The position numbers and the translations under genes were made by a program. Source: Mogibacterium sp. (GTDB taxonomy: Bacteria > Bacillota > Clostridia > Peptostreptococcales > Anaerovoracaceae). From it: 64,000 bases of DNA. The stretch lies in the NCBI GenBank assembly GCA_017434025.1, contig JAFRGC010000043.1:1-64000 (forward strand), read 5' to 3'. A model generated the notes under the pieces. The model saw nothing but the letters and a program-made list of their open reading frames with translations. It did not search any database and was not told the DNA's origin. This document shows, piece by piece, positions 21,148-29,546 of this stretch; position 1 is the stretch's first letter, and every line of letters begins with the position of its first letter.

Positions 21148-21298
21148 GGGGGACGGTGAATAAGGGGGACGGTTCTTTCGTCCCCTTTTTGGTAGCAAAG
21201 GGACGGTTCTGGTGTCACGGTGATAAAAAAACTATCTCCCTTGTCACCAGAACCGTCCCTTTGATGCCACGCTTGGTACAAAAGAACCGTCCCCCTTA
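21145..21298. repeat. Nested inverted repeats of the GGGACGGTTCT family, locus 2
   Basis: An outer 18-bp perfect pair (21161-21178 with 21281-21298) encloses an inner 18-bp perfect pair (21198-21215 with 21245-21262). Both are built on GGGACGGTTCT/AGAACCGTCCC. A further partial copy lies at 21147-21158. The metA stop and the stop of the convergent HAD gene fall at or inside the repeat. The cores match the repeat at 1886-2010. It may also act as a two-way terminator. Confidence 0.85.
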
Positions 21299-22117
21299 GA
21301 TCAGTTTTCTGATCGCCTCCCCGGCGCCATCTGAATCACAGTCTCCTGTTATGACGTCTGCTGCTTCCAGGACTTCTCTGCAGCTGTTAGCCATAGCTAT
21401 GCCTGTTCCTGCCATGCGGATCATGGACAGATCGTTAAGTCCGTCGCCGATAGCTGCCGTATCTTCCATATCGACATTCAGAGCTTCAGCAAGGCTCCTG
21501 AGTGCAAGGCCTTTATCAGCTCTCGGGCTGTTTACCTCTATATTGGTAGGTTGTGATGTAGTTACTCTGAATCCCGGAAACCTGTCCGCTATGATACGTA
21601 TTGCCTCATCACGATACTCTGTGCTGTTTCTGGTGAATGACATTATCTTCTGCGGGCTCCTGCTGCCTTCTCTGATCCAGGATTTGAGGTCATCCACAGG
21701 CGTTCTGAGATCATACATCATTTTGAGCAGTGCCTTCGATGTTATGAATTCCGGCACCTGTTCCATCATGGATGCTGTTATATATCCCCACCCGTCATAA
21801 TAGCAATCATATATGAGGGGAAGTGTATCCAGAAATTCCATGATTTCTACAGCTTCCTCCGGAGCAATGCAGGCTTCATACAGAGTTTCTCCTGTATGAA
21901 TATTGAGCACTGTAGCTCCATTCACTGTTATCGCATAATTTATGAATGGCAGATCACGTATGACTTCAGGTATTCCCTTGTAGAATCTGCCTGTTGCGGG
22001 CACTATCTGAACTCCTGCAGAAGCTGCTTCCTTAAGGATTGCGAGATTTCCTGCACTGAGCTCTTTGTTCGAATCCAGCAAGGTATCATCAAGGTCGATT
22101 GCGATTATTTTCTTCAT
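21296..22117 (-). CDS. HAD superfamily (Cof-type) phosphatase
   Basis: A 273-residue cytoplasmic hydrolase of the Cof/YwpJ type, expected to dephosphorylate sugar phosphates or similar small molecules. HAD motif I is IDLDDTLLDSN near the N-terminus, motif II lies in the region around PATGRF, and motif IV is AIGDGLNDLSM. An alpha/beta cap lies between motifs II and III. ATG 22117 is preferred over GTG 22123 because GGGGA is then well spaced. The stop codon is supplied by the palindromic repeat. Substrate not predictable. Confidence 0.88.
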   Translation of the reverse strand: MKKIIAIDLDDTLLDSNKELSAGNLAILKEAASAGVQIVPATGRFYKGIPEVIRDLPFINYAITVNGATVLNIHTGETLYEACIAPEEAVEIMEFLDTLPLIYDCYYDGWGYITASMMEQVPEFITSKALLKMMYDLRTPVDDLKSWIREGSRSPQKIMSFTRNSTEYRDEAIRIIADRFPGFRVTTSQPTNIEVNSPRADKGLALRSLAEALNVDMEDTAAIGDGLNDLSMIRMAGTGIAMANSCREVLEAADVITGDCDSDGAGEAIRKLI

Positions 22118-22151
22118 TTCCACTCTTCCCCATTAGAATAATTTTTGAATT

Positions 22152-22181
22152 ATTATATCATCACCCTTTTCCGGAGACAAA
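22152..22181 (-). promoter_or_regulatory. Probable promoter of the HAD gene
   Basis: On the minus strand: TTTGTC (22176-22181), 18-base spacer, TATAAT (22152-22157), about 35 bases before the ATG. Confidence 0.5.
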
Positions 22182-22231
22182 CTTCCCACTCCATCTCCAC
22201 AAAAATAAGCTAAATAATCTCCTCTTCCTTC

Positions 22232-22260
22232 TTGACATACCTCCGCTGATTTGCTATATT
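22232..22260 (+). promoter_or_regulatory. Strong sigma-A-type promoter of the YgjV-family gene
   Basis: TTGACA (22232-22237), 17-base spacer, TATATT (22255-22260). Transcription would start near 22267, leaving a leader of about 145 bases before the ATG at 22411. Confidence 0.8.
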
Positions 22261-22266
22261 ACCCGC

Positions 22267-22363
22267 TGTCATTTATGCTCGTAATAGGACGAGCGACCCA
22301 CAAACGACCGTAAATCGCAACCAATGACACGAACATATTCTGTGCCATTGCTTATATATCATT
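22267..22363 (+). ncRNA. Structured mRNA leader, candidate riboswitch aptamer of unknown class
   Basis: The leader contains a 6-bp hairpin GCTCGT/ACGAGC (about 22275-22292), an unpaired C/A-rich stretch with ACCCACAAACGACC, and a 9-bp stem with one mismatch, CAATGACAC/GTGCCATTG (about 22322-22350). CATTGCTT occurs twice, once in this stem and once running into the terminator stem, which offers alternative pairings. It lies between a strong promoter and an intrinsic terminator before the coding region. It does not match the FMN, SAM, preQ1-I, TPP, fluoride or guanidine-I consensus as I know them. Confidence 0.5.
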
Positions 22364-22392
22364 GCTTGACACACACTTGGTCAGGCTTTTTT
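22364..22392 (+). terminator. Leader terminator upstream of the YgjV-family gene
   Basis: A 7-bp stem GCTTGAC/GTCAGGC (22364-22370, 22380-22386) with a nine-base loop is followed by TTTTTT. It ends 18 bases before the ATG, so it would stop transcription before the gene unless an antiterminator forms. Confidence 0.75.
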
Positions 22393-22410
22393 ATTTGGAA
22401 CATCGCTAAA

Positions 22411-22929
22411 ATGAATACAATAATTATCGGAAATGCTATATCGTTTGCCGGCGCCATGCTCATGGTCGCTACAGGCTTCTTAAAAACGAGAAAATCTATT
22501 CTGCTCACGCAGTGTACCATGTTCGGACTGATGGGTACCGCAAATATTATACTGGGCGGTATGACGGGTGCTGTTTCTTCTCTGGTCAGCATCATAAGGA
22601 ACTTGTTTTGTCTGAGGGGACCTCTTACCGTTCCATTTAAGCTGTTCATTATCATGATCCAGCTCCTGTTATCAGCCCGGGTCAACACTCTTGGATGGAT
22701 CGGCTGGCTCCCGATCATATCTGCCTGTTTCTACACATGGATGATAGATGTCAAAGATGAGATCAAGCTTAAAAAAGTTCTTATCATCGCTCAGTCCATG
22801 TGGTTGATCTATGATCTTGCTATTCAGAATTATGTGGCTTTCACATTCGATATTTTCACTATATTATCCAACATGTACGGAATAGTCAGCCTGAAAGCCA
22901 GCCATAAGATCAGACATAATGCCGCCTGA
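22411..22929 (+). CDS. YgjV-family inner membrane protein
   Basis: A 172-residue protein with about six hydrophobic segments and no soluble domain. The block GAVSSLVSIIRNLFCLRG (53-70) and the overall length match the YgjV (Imp-YgjV) membrane family, whose function is not established. The frame is open back to 22324, but that part overlaps the leader terminator, so ATG 22411 is chosen. The gene is controlled by a leader with a terminator; if that is a riboswitch, its ligand would hint at what the protein handles. Confidence 0.72.
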   Translation: MNTIIIGNAISFAGAMLMVATGFLKTRKSILLTQCTMFGLMGTANIILGGMTGAVSSLVSIIRNLFCLRGPLTVPFKLFIIMIQLLLSARVNTLGWIGWLPIISACFYTWMIDVKDEIKLKKVLIIAQSMWLIYDLAIQNYVAFTFDIFTILSNMYGIVSLKASHKIRHNAA

Positions 22930-23043
22930 CCGGGATAATCATTTTGAAGCTATATCGTGAGACCGTATGTTGTATAATATGCATCAGAACGATAAACGAT
23001 ACTCTAGTAATGACACGATCACAAAGTGTGCTTTGACGGAGGG

Positions 23044-23793
23044 ATGAAGACTGATATGTATATTTACGATGACAGAACGCGTCTCAGCGCTGTGCTCGAG
23101 AAACCGGCTGATTTCGATGCTGCCAGAGGCTGCCCGATGCTCCTTATCATTCATGGTTTTACAGGCAATAAAGACGAGCGGCATATCCGGGGCGTTGCCC
23201 AGGCTGCTAACGAAGCAGGATATGCGACTCTCAGAGTCGACATGTACGGCCACGGCGAGAGTGACGGGGAATTCAAGGATCATACACTGCTGAAATGGCT
23301 CAGCAATGCTATGGCGGCAATGGACTATATCAGATCTCTAGAATGGGTCAGCGATATCTATATCTGCGGGCATTCTCAGGGTGGTCTGCTTGTGATGATG
23401 CTTGCTGCCGTAGAGCGGGATTCGGTCAAAGGCCTTATTTCACTGTCGCCTGGAGTGATTATTCCCGAGGGAGCCATTAAAGGTTATTTCCCGATGCAGA
23501 CCGACACTCCGGAAATCATACCGGAAGTATGTCAGGTGTGGGGTCGTGAGTTATGCGGCAACTACATCAGGGTCGCCAAAATGATCAATCTTGACGAGAT
23601 CATCGCAGCTTACAGGGGTCCGGTACTGATGGTCCACGGAGATTCGGATGAGACCGTGCCTTTCTACAGGAGCCGCGAAGCAGCAGAAAAGTATTATAAC
23701 TGCAAATATGTGCTGATACCGGGCGATTCGCACTGTTTCGATTATCATCTGGATCAGCTGCAGACAATAATAAAGCAATGGCTGAGACAATAA
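23044..23793 (+). CDS. Alpha/beta hydrolase (serine aminopeptidase/esterase-like)
   Basis: A cytoplasmic hydrolase of about 249 residues with the alpha/beta fold. It has an oxyanion region IIHGFTGNKDE, nucleophile elbow GHSQGG, a late aspartate in HGDSDETVPF and a histidine in GDSHCFD, completing a Ser-Asp-His triad. Substrate unknown; such proteins are often carboxylesterases or acyl hydrolases. GGAGG lies immediately before ATG 23044; ATG 23056 is also possible, and a GTG at 23026 is less likely. It probably has its own promoter, as about 115 bases separate it from the YgjV-family gene. Confidence 0.82.
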   Translation: MKTDMYIYDDRTRLSAVLEKPADFDAARGCPMLLIIHGFTGNKDERHIRGVAQAANEAGYATLRVDMYGHGESDGEFKDHTLLKWLSNAMAAMDYIRSLEWVSDIYICGHSQGGLLVMMLAAVERDSVKGLISLSPGVIIPEGAIKGYFPMQTDTPEIIPEVCQVWGRELCGNYIRVAKMINLDEIIAAYRGPVLMVHGDSDETVPFYRSREAAEKYYNCKYVLIPGDSHCFDYHLDQLQTIIKQWLRQ

Positions 23794-23811
23794 CCTTATG
23801 AGACACCAATG

Positions 23812-23855
23812 AAAACGCCGGAGTGCTGTGTTGAATGCAGCACTCCGGCGTTTTT
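23812..23855. terminator. Bidirectional terminator between convergent genes
   Basis: A perfect 15-bp stem (23814-23828 with 23838-23852) is flanked by A residues on the left and T residues on the right. It serves the hydrolase gene and guaA. Confidence 0.92.
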
Positions 23856-23888
23856 GTCATATTAAGGAACCCACATAGCGGGAAGACC

Positions 23889-25430
23889 TTATTCGAGTTC
23901 GACGGTCCCCGGTGGTTTGCTCGTGAGGTCGTAGAAGACTCTGTTGACATGATCGACTTCGTTGACAATACGTGTCATCACCCGTTCGAGGACGTCCCAT
24001 GGCAGATGTGCTGCCTCGGCTGTCATGAAGTCTGATGTTATTACCGCACGCAAAGCAACTGCGTAGTCATAAGTACGGAAGTCCCCCATCACTCCCACAG
24101 TCTGCATATTTGTAAGCGCTGCATAGTACTGGCTGATCGATCCGGCAAGTCCTGCGGCAGCGATCTCTTCTCTGTATATCGCATCTGCATCCTGTACGAT
24201 GCGGACTTTCTCAGCTGTCACATCTCCGATGATGCGTATTCCGAGTCCCGGTCCAGGGAATGGCTGTCTGCTTACTAAATACTCAGGCAGGCCGAGTTCT
24301 CTGCCGAGCTGCCTTACTTCATCCTTGAAAAGCATCCTCAGCGGCTCGATTATTTCTCTGAAGTCAACATAATCCGGAAGACCGCCGACATTGTGATGGG
24401 ACTTGATCACCGCAGACTTTCCGAGTCCGCTCTCGATCAGGTCAGGATAAATCGTACCCTGTGCCAGGAAATCAACTCTTCCGATCTTCTTCGCTGTCTC
24501 CTCGAATACCCTGATGAACTCTTCGCCTATGATTTTGCGCTTACTCTCGGGCTCTGTCACTCCGGCAAGCTTCGCATAGAATCTGTCAGCAGCGTCTATT
24601 CTGACAAAATTGAGATCGAACAGTTTGCCGCTTCCGAATACTTCCGAGACCTCTTCTGCTTCATTCTTGCGGAGCAGGCCATGATCGACGAAAACGCAGG
24701 TAAGCTGCGGCCCGATAGCTTTGGCCAGAAGTGCCGCGACTACTGAGGAATCCACTCCTCCCGACAAGGCGAGCAGGACTTTCCCGTCGCCCACTTTTTC
24801 TCTGACAACCTGTATCTGCTTCTCGGCGAACGAATCCATCTGCCAGTCCTGACTGCATCTGCAGACATCCAGCACAAAGCTTCTGATGAACTCAGCTCCG
24901 TGTTTAGTATGATTCACTTCCGGATGGAACTGTACGGCATAGAAACCTCTCGCCCGGTCTTCCATTCCTGCTACAGGACACTCATCCGTATGAGCTGTGA
25001 TGACAAACCCATCAGGCGGGCAGCTGATATAGTCAGTATGGCTCATCCAACACGTGTTGACATCGTCAGCAGAAGCGAGGATCCCGCCCTTGTCATCTAT
25101 CGTGACATCAGTGCGTCCGTATTCACTGGTCGGTGCCGAATCTATACTGCCTCCCAGACGATAAGCCATCAGCTGCGCTCCGTAGCAGATCCCGAGGATC
25201 GGGATCCCCAGCCGGAAAATACTATCATCTATCGACGGTGCACCTTCCCCATAAGCACTCTGTGGTCCTCCCGTGAAGATAATTCCATTTGGTCCGAACT
25301 CGCGGACATATGCTGCGTCCACTTCATCATAATTATGGATCTCCGAGTATACTCCGCACTCTCTGATGCGGCGGGCGATCAGCTGATTATACTGTCCGCC
25401 GAAATCAACTATAAGAATCCTGTCACTCAT
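23889..25430 (-). CDS. guaA: GMP synthase (glutamine-hydrolysing), full length
   Basis: Converts XMP to GMP using glutamine and ATP. From ATG 25430 it has 513 residues. The N-terminal class I glutaminase carries Cys82 (GICYGAQ) and His169/Glu171 (FHPEV). The ATP-pyrophosphatase domain has SGGVDSS (223-229), and the C-terminal dimerisation domain ends PPGTVELE. The frame opens upstream to 25475, but AAGGAGGGG lies just before ATG 25430. A second GuaA without the glutaminase domain is encoded at 31490-32461 with guaB, so this copy is the only clear glutamine-dependent one in the window. Confidence 0.97.
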   Translation of the reverse strand: MSDRILIVDFGGQYNQLIARRIRECGVYSEIHNYDEVDAAYVREFGPNGIIFTGGPQSAYGEGAPSIDDSIFRLGIPILGICYGAQLMAYRLGGSIDSAPTSEYGRTDVTIDDKGGILASADDVNTCWMSHTDYISCPPDGFVITAHTDECPVAGMEDRARGFYAVQFHPEVNHTKHGAEFIRSFVLDVCRCSQDWQMDSFAEKQIQVVREKVGDGKVLLALSGGVDSSVVAALLAKAIGPQLTCVFVDHGLLRKNEAEEVSEVFGSGKLFDLNFVRIDAADRFYAKLAGVTEPESKRKIIGEEFIRVFEETAKKIGRVDFLAQGTIYPDLIESGLGKSAVIKSHHNVGGLPDYVDFREIIEPLRMLFKDEVRQLGRELGLPEYLVSRQPFPGPGLGIRIIGDVTAEKVRIVQDADAIYREEIAAAGLAGSISQYYAALTNMQTVGVMGDFRTYDYAVALRAVITSDFMTAEAAHLPWDVLERVMTRIVNEVDHVNRVFYDLTSKPPGTVELE

Positions 25431-25549
25431 AACACCCCTCCTTCTACAGAGATATTGTATCACTATTTTCGCCAAAATCCCCCCAGATGTTCCCGGGTTT
25501 TCGATGAAATCCAGGATCGATGGAGACTGAGGACAGTTTCCCTCGTATT

Positions 25550-26866
25550 CTATTTTCTTCCTATGATAAATCCCAGTGCAAGCGCTACAGCCAGCATTCC
25601 GGCTGTAATAAGCGCTACATTATGCGCACCGGCTGTTGTGACCATGAACAGCGGAGCAATGGTCAGATAGAAATTCTGCGTACTGATCTGCCATAGCGGG
25701 GTCGCTGCGATCAGGTTCGGACCGGCATCCGTTTCGAGTTCAGGGTCAGCGATCTTAAGCAGCATCATGCCTGTCGCTGTTGAACCTGTCCAGGCACCGA
25801 ACATGACCATTGCGTTCTCAAGCCAGCTTGTCTTCAGCCAGAGTTTAGGCAGGATCAGGAGGACTATCGTTGTCAGGATAAGTCCGGTCAGCGAGATCGT
25901 CAGGATCGCGCTGGCATTATTGAGAATAACATCCAGCTTCATTGTCGCGATCGCAGTAATGATCAGATACTCCAGTGCGAGAGATCCAATATGTGCAAGA
26001 GATTCATTATCTATGAAGTCCTGGAGACGTGTTCTCTTGATCACCATTCCTGCGACCAGAGAGACGAGTATCGCAGGAACGTAGATCGCAAATCCGGAGA
26101 ACAACGGTACCATATGCAGGATCTTGAGCAGACCGTAAGCCAGGAGCATGATACCAAGCACAATTCCGAAATGCAGTGTGAGCGGATCGAAAGCGATATC
26201 CGAAGTAAACGCTTTCATGAACTTATATTGATGATTCTTCTCGAGTATCCCGGTATAATCCTCTCTGCTGAGATTGCCTGATTTCTCTGCTGTGACCCAG
26301 CCCTTACGGATGCCGTAGTTCAGTATTGCGATACCTACAATGATACCGTAAAGCATTCCGATCGTTGCGTAGGTAGTACCGAAGGCAGAGGCTTCGTCAT
26401 AATTCCAGTATCCGAGGGTATCATATATACCCGCGATGACCTGAGGAATTCCATGAGCGCCGTAGAAAGCGCCGAATGGGAGCAATGCAGCTCCGTCAGG
26501 AAGTCCGAACACTTTGCCGAGTCCCATTGCTGAGAGCACTTGAACGGCTATTACTGTTGCGGAAATGAAGAATATCAGCGAGCACTTTTTTATCATCTTC
26601 CTGTCAAAGGACAAAGCAATGAACTGCGTTACAAAAAGTATCGCAAGCAGCGGATTCGCGAATCCGCTGACATTATCTGACCAATGAATGTAGTACGGAC
26701 AGAATTTACCCAGCACTTCTGATCCGAGCAGCAGCCCGACAAGCCCGCCTACAACAGCTACAGGTATAAACATTTTCTGCAGAAATCCTACTTTAGATCT
26801 CAGAAACAGTCCAATTATCAACAGCATGCTGGCCCATGCAAAATCCATAAGTATTGCTTCAAACAT
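25550..26866 (-). CDS. GltS-family sodium symporter-like carrier
   Basis: A 438-residue integral membrane protein with 10-12 hydrophobic segments. Its arrangement and the segment GAHGIPQVIAGIYDTLGYW followed by GTTYATIGMLYGI resemble the GltS sodium/glutamate symporter family in two halves. The substrate is not determined. The ATG is 11 bases after the stop of a DctP-type binding lipoprotein, so the two form an operon. DctP proteins normally work with DctQ/DctM membrane partners; none is present here. No strong terminator was seen after the gene. Confidence 0.82.
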   Translation of the reverse strand: MFEAILMDFAWASMLLIIGLFLRSKVGFLQKMFIPVAVVGGLVGLLLGSEVLGKFCPYYIHWSDNVSGFANPLLAILFVTQFIALSFDRKMIKKCSLIFFISATVIAVQVLSAMGLGKVFGLPDGAALLPFGAFYGAHGIPQVIAGIYDTLGYWNYDEASAFGTTYATIGMLYGIIVGIAILNYGIRKGWVTAEKSGNLSREDYTGILEKNHQYKFMKAFTSDIAFDPLTLHFGIVLGIMLLAYGLLKILHMVPLFSGFAIYVPAILVSLVAGMVIKRTRLQDFIDNESLAHIGSLALEYLIITAIATMKLDVILNNASAILTISLTGLILTTIVLLILPKLWLKTSWLENAMVMFGAWTGSTATGMMLLKIADPELETDAGPNLIAATPLWQISTQNFYLTIAPLFMVTTAGAHNVALITAGMLAVALALGFIIGRK

Positions 26867-26877
26867 AGCTCTCTCCT

Positions 26878-27924
26878 TTACTGCATCTTCGCAACTGCCT
26901 CACGAATTGAAGCAACGAGATCTGCTGTCCATTCATTCTGCAGTTCAAACTGAGTATATACATTCATTGTCGCTCTTTTGAAAGCATCGATATCAGGGGT
27001 TTCATTGACTATCATTCCGGATGCTTTCAGTTCCTCAAGCTGTTCGTTCTCATGAGCCGCTACAGCTTCCCGGTGCTCCTTACCGAACGTTCTGGCACCT
27101 TCTGTAAGAATTTCCTGAATATCCGCAGGAAGTTTCTTCCACGTCGTCTGGGAGAATACAAGATTCTTCGATTCATACTTGTGGTTGGTGATAGTCAGAT
27201 ACTGATTGACTTCCTGAATATTATTCGCGTATATGTTGGCAATCGGGTTCTCCTGTCCGTCGAACGTACCCTGCTTTAACGCATCATAAGTTTTGGTCCA
27301 GGCAAACTTTGTGGCTTTCCCCCCGAGTTCTCTGATGATTGAAGCTGTCATTTCATCATCCGGGATCCTGAAATGAAGGCCAGCCATATCCTGAGGCTTA
27401 TTGATCTCTTTTACACTGTTCGTAAGCTGGCGCATTCCGTTTTCCCAGAATGCAAGCTGAACAAGATTATAGTTGCCAAGTTCTTCTGTAAGCATCCCGG
27501 CAATCTTTTCATTATCTGTGACTGCCCACGCCTGCTCATAACTTGTGAACAGGAACGGCAGTCCAAGTGCAGCGATCTTAGGTGCATAGATCGCTTCTAC
27601 GCCTTGCGGCATCATCATCGCGTCCAGCTCACCAGTGACTAGCTGCTGCGCCATATCTGTGTTGTCTCCGAGCAGCTCATTAGGATACAGCCTTATGATC
27701 ACACGGCCATCGGTCTTCTCATTGACCCAGTCCGCGTAATGCTGAAGTGAAATATGCACCAGATTGTCTTCCGTGTCACTGTGACCAAGTCTGATGACAT
27801 ATTCTACATTGCCGGTCCCATCGCTGCCGGAGTCTGAATTGGCTGGGCCACAGGCAGACATTGACAGGATCATCGCTAAGACGATCATCAATACTACAGC
27901 CCGAGTAAGGATCTTACTATTCAT
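26878..27924 (-). CDS. DctP-type TRAP substrate-binding lipoprotein
   Basis: An extracytoplasmic binding protein of 348 residues from ATG 27924, anchored as a lipoprotein: positively charged start, hydrophobic stretch and lipobox LSMSAC with Cys25. The body matches the DctP family, with IRLGHSDTEDN at the mature start, a ligand-contact region around GLHFRIPDDE, and the signature TKTYDALKQGTFDGQENP. GGGAGGAG precedes the ATG. The frame is open to 27987, but that extension would put residues before the signal peptide. It pairs with a GltS-type carrier and lies behind a 14-bp palindromic operator. Confidence 0.9.
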   Translation of the reverse strand: MNSKILTRAVVLMIVLAMILSMSACGPANSDSGSDGTGNVEYVIRLGHSDTEDNLVHISLQHYADWVNEKTDGRVIIRLYPNELLGDNTDMAQQLVTGELDAMMMPQGVEAIYAPKIAALGLPFLFTSYEQAWAVTDNEKIAGMLTEELGNYNLVQLAFWENGMRQLTNSVKEINKPQDMAGLHFRIPDDEMTASIIRELGGKATKFAWTKTYDALKQGTFDGQENPIANIYANNIQEVNQYLTITNHKYESKNLVFSQTTWKKLPADIQEILTEGARTFGKEHREAVAAHENEQLEELKASGMIVNETPDIDAFKRATMNVYTQFELQNEWTADLVASIREAVAKMQ

Positions 27925-27968
27925 TTTCTCTCCTCCCATATCAATGAACTCCTTGCAGGTAATGTGAT

Positions 27969-28002
27969 ATTGTCTTATGTCTGACATTAGACATAAGACA
28001 AT
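27969..28002 (-). promoter_or_regulatory. 14-bp palindromic operator of the dctP-gltS operon
   Basis: A perfect inverted repeat ATTGTCTTATGTCT (27969-27982), 6-base centre, and its complement (27989-28002). A smaller palindrome ATGTCTGACAT (27978-27988) is nested in it. It lies directly downstream of the -10 box, over the expected transcription start, as for a repressor. The arrangement is reminiscent of GntR/FadR-type sites. No regulator gene is adjacent. Confidence 0.65.
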
Positions 28003-28006
28003 ATAT

Positions 28007-28036
28007 ATTATATATAGTTTTTACAAAAAAAGTCAA
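28007..28036 (-). promoter_or_regulatory. Promoter of the dctP-gltS operon
   Basis: On the minus strand: TTGACT (28031-28036), 18-base spacer, TATAAT (28007-28012), followed at once by the palindromic operator. Confidence 0.65.
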
Positions 28037-28084
28037 TATTTTTGGAAAAAATGCTCAAATAGTGGCCAGGGATTTTATTTAATG

Positions 28085-28122
28085 AAAAAAGCCGGAGTGA
28101 TGGTGTAATCCATCGCTCCGGC
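28085..28122 (-). terminator. Intrinsic terminator after guaD
   Basis: A 13-bp stem (28091-28103 with 28110-28122, one G-T pair) is followed on the minus strand by TTTTTT. It lies about 45 bases past the guaD stop. Confidence 0.88.
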
Positions 28123-28167
28123 TTGTGCGTGTTTTCATGAAATAGATCTTATTCGCTTTCGATCACC

Positions 28168-29421
28168 CTATTCTATAGTCTCTCCGTTCATATACCTGAC
28201 TTTGATGTTTTCCTTAGTTCCTATGTAGCAGAACCTTTCAACGGTCTGCTCCGGGGTGAGTTGTCTGGCAGCATCGGAAAGACCGTCTATGACAAGCGCG
28301 TCGAATACCGAGCCCGGCTCCAGCGAGCCCGTTCCTCCGAAGAGCGGTCCGCTCTGCTTGGTCGCCATCCAGAACGCCTCCGGGAAAGTGATCTTACGGT
28401 TGCCTTCCGGTTCATAGAATTGCTTGAGCTTGGAGAGCTGCACGGCGCGCGCAGCCTGTGTGTAGACCCCGATATGGTGGCCCGCAGATATGTCACTGCC
28501 GAGTCCGATCTTCATGCCCCTGTCAAGCAAGGCCCCTGTCTGCATGATGCCCGCAATAACGCTGACCGTCGCATCCGGGCACTGGACAGCATAGCTGTCG
28601 TATTTCTGCATGATATGGATATCCTCTTCCGAAGGAAAGATAAAATGCCCGCCGATAACAGGCCCGTTATCCATCAGTCCCGCGCGCTCATAGATCTCTG
28701 TATCGCAAGTGCATTCCGGGAACAGGATCCGTGCCTGCTCTGCCTCCCAGATCGATTCGACCAGATGGGTCTGCATTCCGACGCTGTACTTTCTGCCAAG
28801 TCTGCCGAGATCATTAATGAGCTCACGTGTACAGGTCGGCGCAAATCTCGGAGTAAGTATCGGTCTTGTGTTCCTGTTGCCGCTATACTTTTCGAGCAGC
28901 TCTTCTGTCCTGCGGACAGATCCTTCCGGATCCTCCAGCAGATCATCCGGTGCATTGCGGTCCATATTGACTTTACCGACAAACCCTTTGATCCCTCTGC
29001 GGTCCATTCTCTCGATCAGATAGGATGTTGCTTCGGTGTGTATCGTCCCGTATACGCATGCATGCATCGTTCCGTTGGCGATCATGTCATCAACGAATGC
29101 ATCGTATACGAGTTTCGCGAATTCCGGATCCGCGTACTTTGCCTCTAACGGGAATGTACACTTATCGAGCCAGTCCGCAAGCAGCAGATCCATCTCAAGG
29201 CCACGGTTAAGATACTGTGGAGCGTGCACGTGGAGATCGGAAAAAGCCGGAATAAGAACAGCATTCCCGTAGTCTGTCAGCGGAACATTCCGGTATTCCT
29301 CCGGGATCTCAGTCCATACGCCCTTCACAATACCTTCCTCAACTGCAATATAGCTGTCAGGATGCACCGCCAAGTGCGTTCTGTCTTCAGAATAAACTAT
29401 ATCAGCATGTATCAGCTTCAT
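28168..29421 (-). CDS. guaD: Guanine deaminase
   Basis: Deaminates guanine to xanthine in purine salvage. It is a 417-residue amidohydrolase with metal ligands in SDLHVHAPQY (His64, His66), the guanine-binding stretch NRGLEMDLLLADWL, later THLVES and GGHFIFP histidines, and the metal aspartate in GLGSDISAGH. Zinc dependence is expected from the family. It lies near guaA, guaB and a second guaA, so purine interconversion is concentrated here. A GPH-family symporter gene lies 125 bases upstream. Confidence 0.94.
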   Translation of the reverse strand: MKLIHADIVYSEDRTHLAVHPDSYIAVEEGIVKGVWTEIPEEYRNVPLTDYGNAVLIPAFSDLHVHAPQYLNRGLEMDLLLADWLDKCTFPLEAKYADPEFAKLVYDAFVDDMIANGTMHACVYGTIHTEATSYLIERMDRRGIKGFVGKVNMDRNAPDDLLEDPEGSVRRTEELLEKYSGNRNTRPILTPRFAPTCTRELINDLGRLGRKYSVGMQTHLVESIWEAEQARILFPECTCDTEIYERAGLMDNGPVIGGHFIFPSEEDIHIMQKYDSYAVQCPDATVSVIAGIMQTGALLDRGMKIGLGSDISAGHHIGVYTQAARAVQLSKLKQFYEPEGNRKITFPEAFWMATKQSGPLFGGTGSLEPGSVFDALVIDGLSDAARQLTPEQTVERFCYIGTKENIKVRYMNGETIE

Positions 29422-29546
29422 CTGTCCTCACCTTATATTTTTTCTCGAACTCAATCGTATTTCTTTGCAGGAAAGAATTGTCTCTTCTGAAGTCTTCTTC
29501 TATATCGTCTGATCATATAGCTCCGGACGCATGATGCGCCTGAGGC

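Noticed and set aside
22324..22410. N-terminal extension of the YgjV-family protein
   Set aside because: The extension would run through the leader terminator and add 29 residues absent from the family; ATG 22411 gives the normal length.
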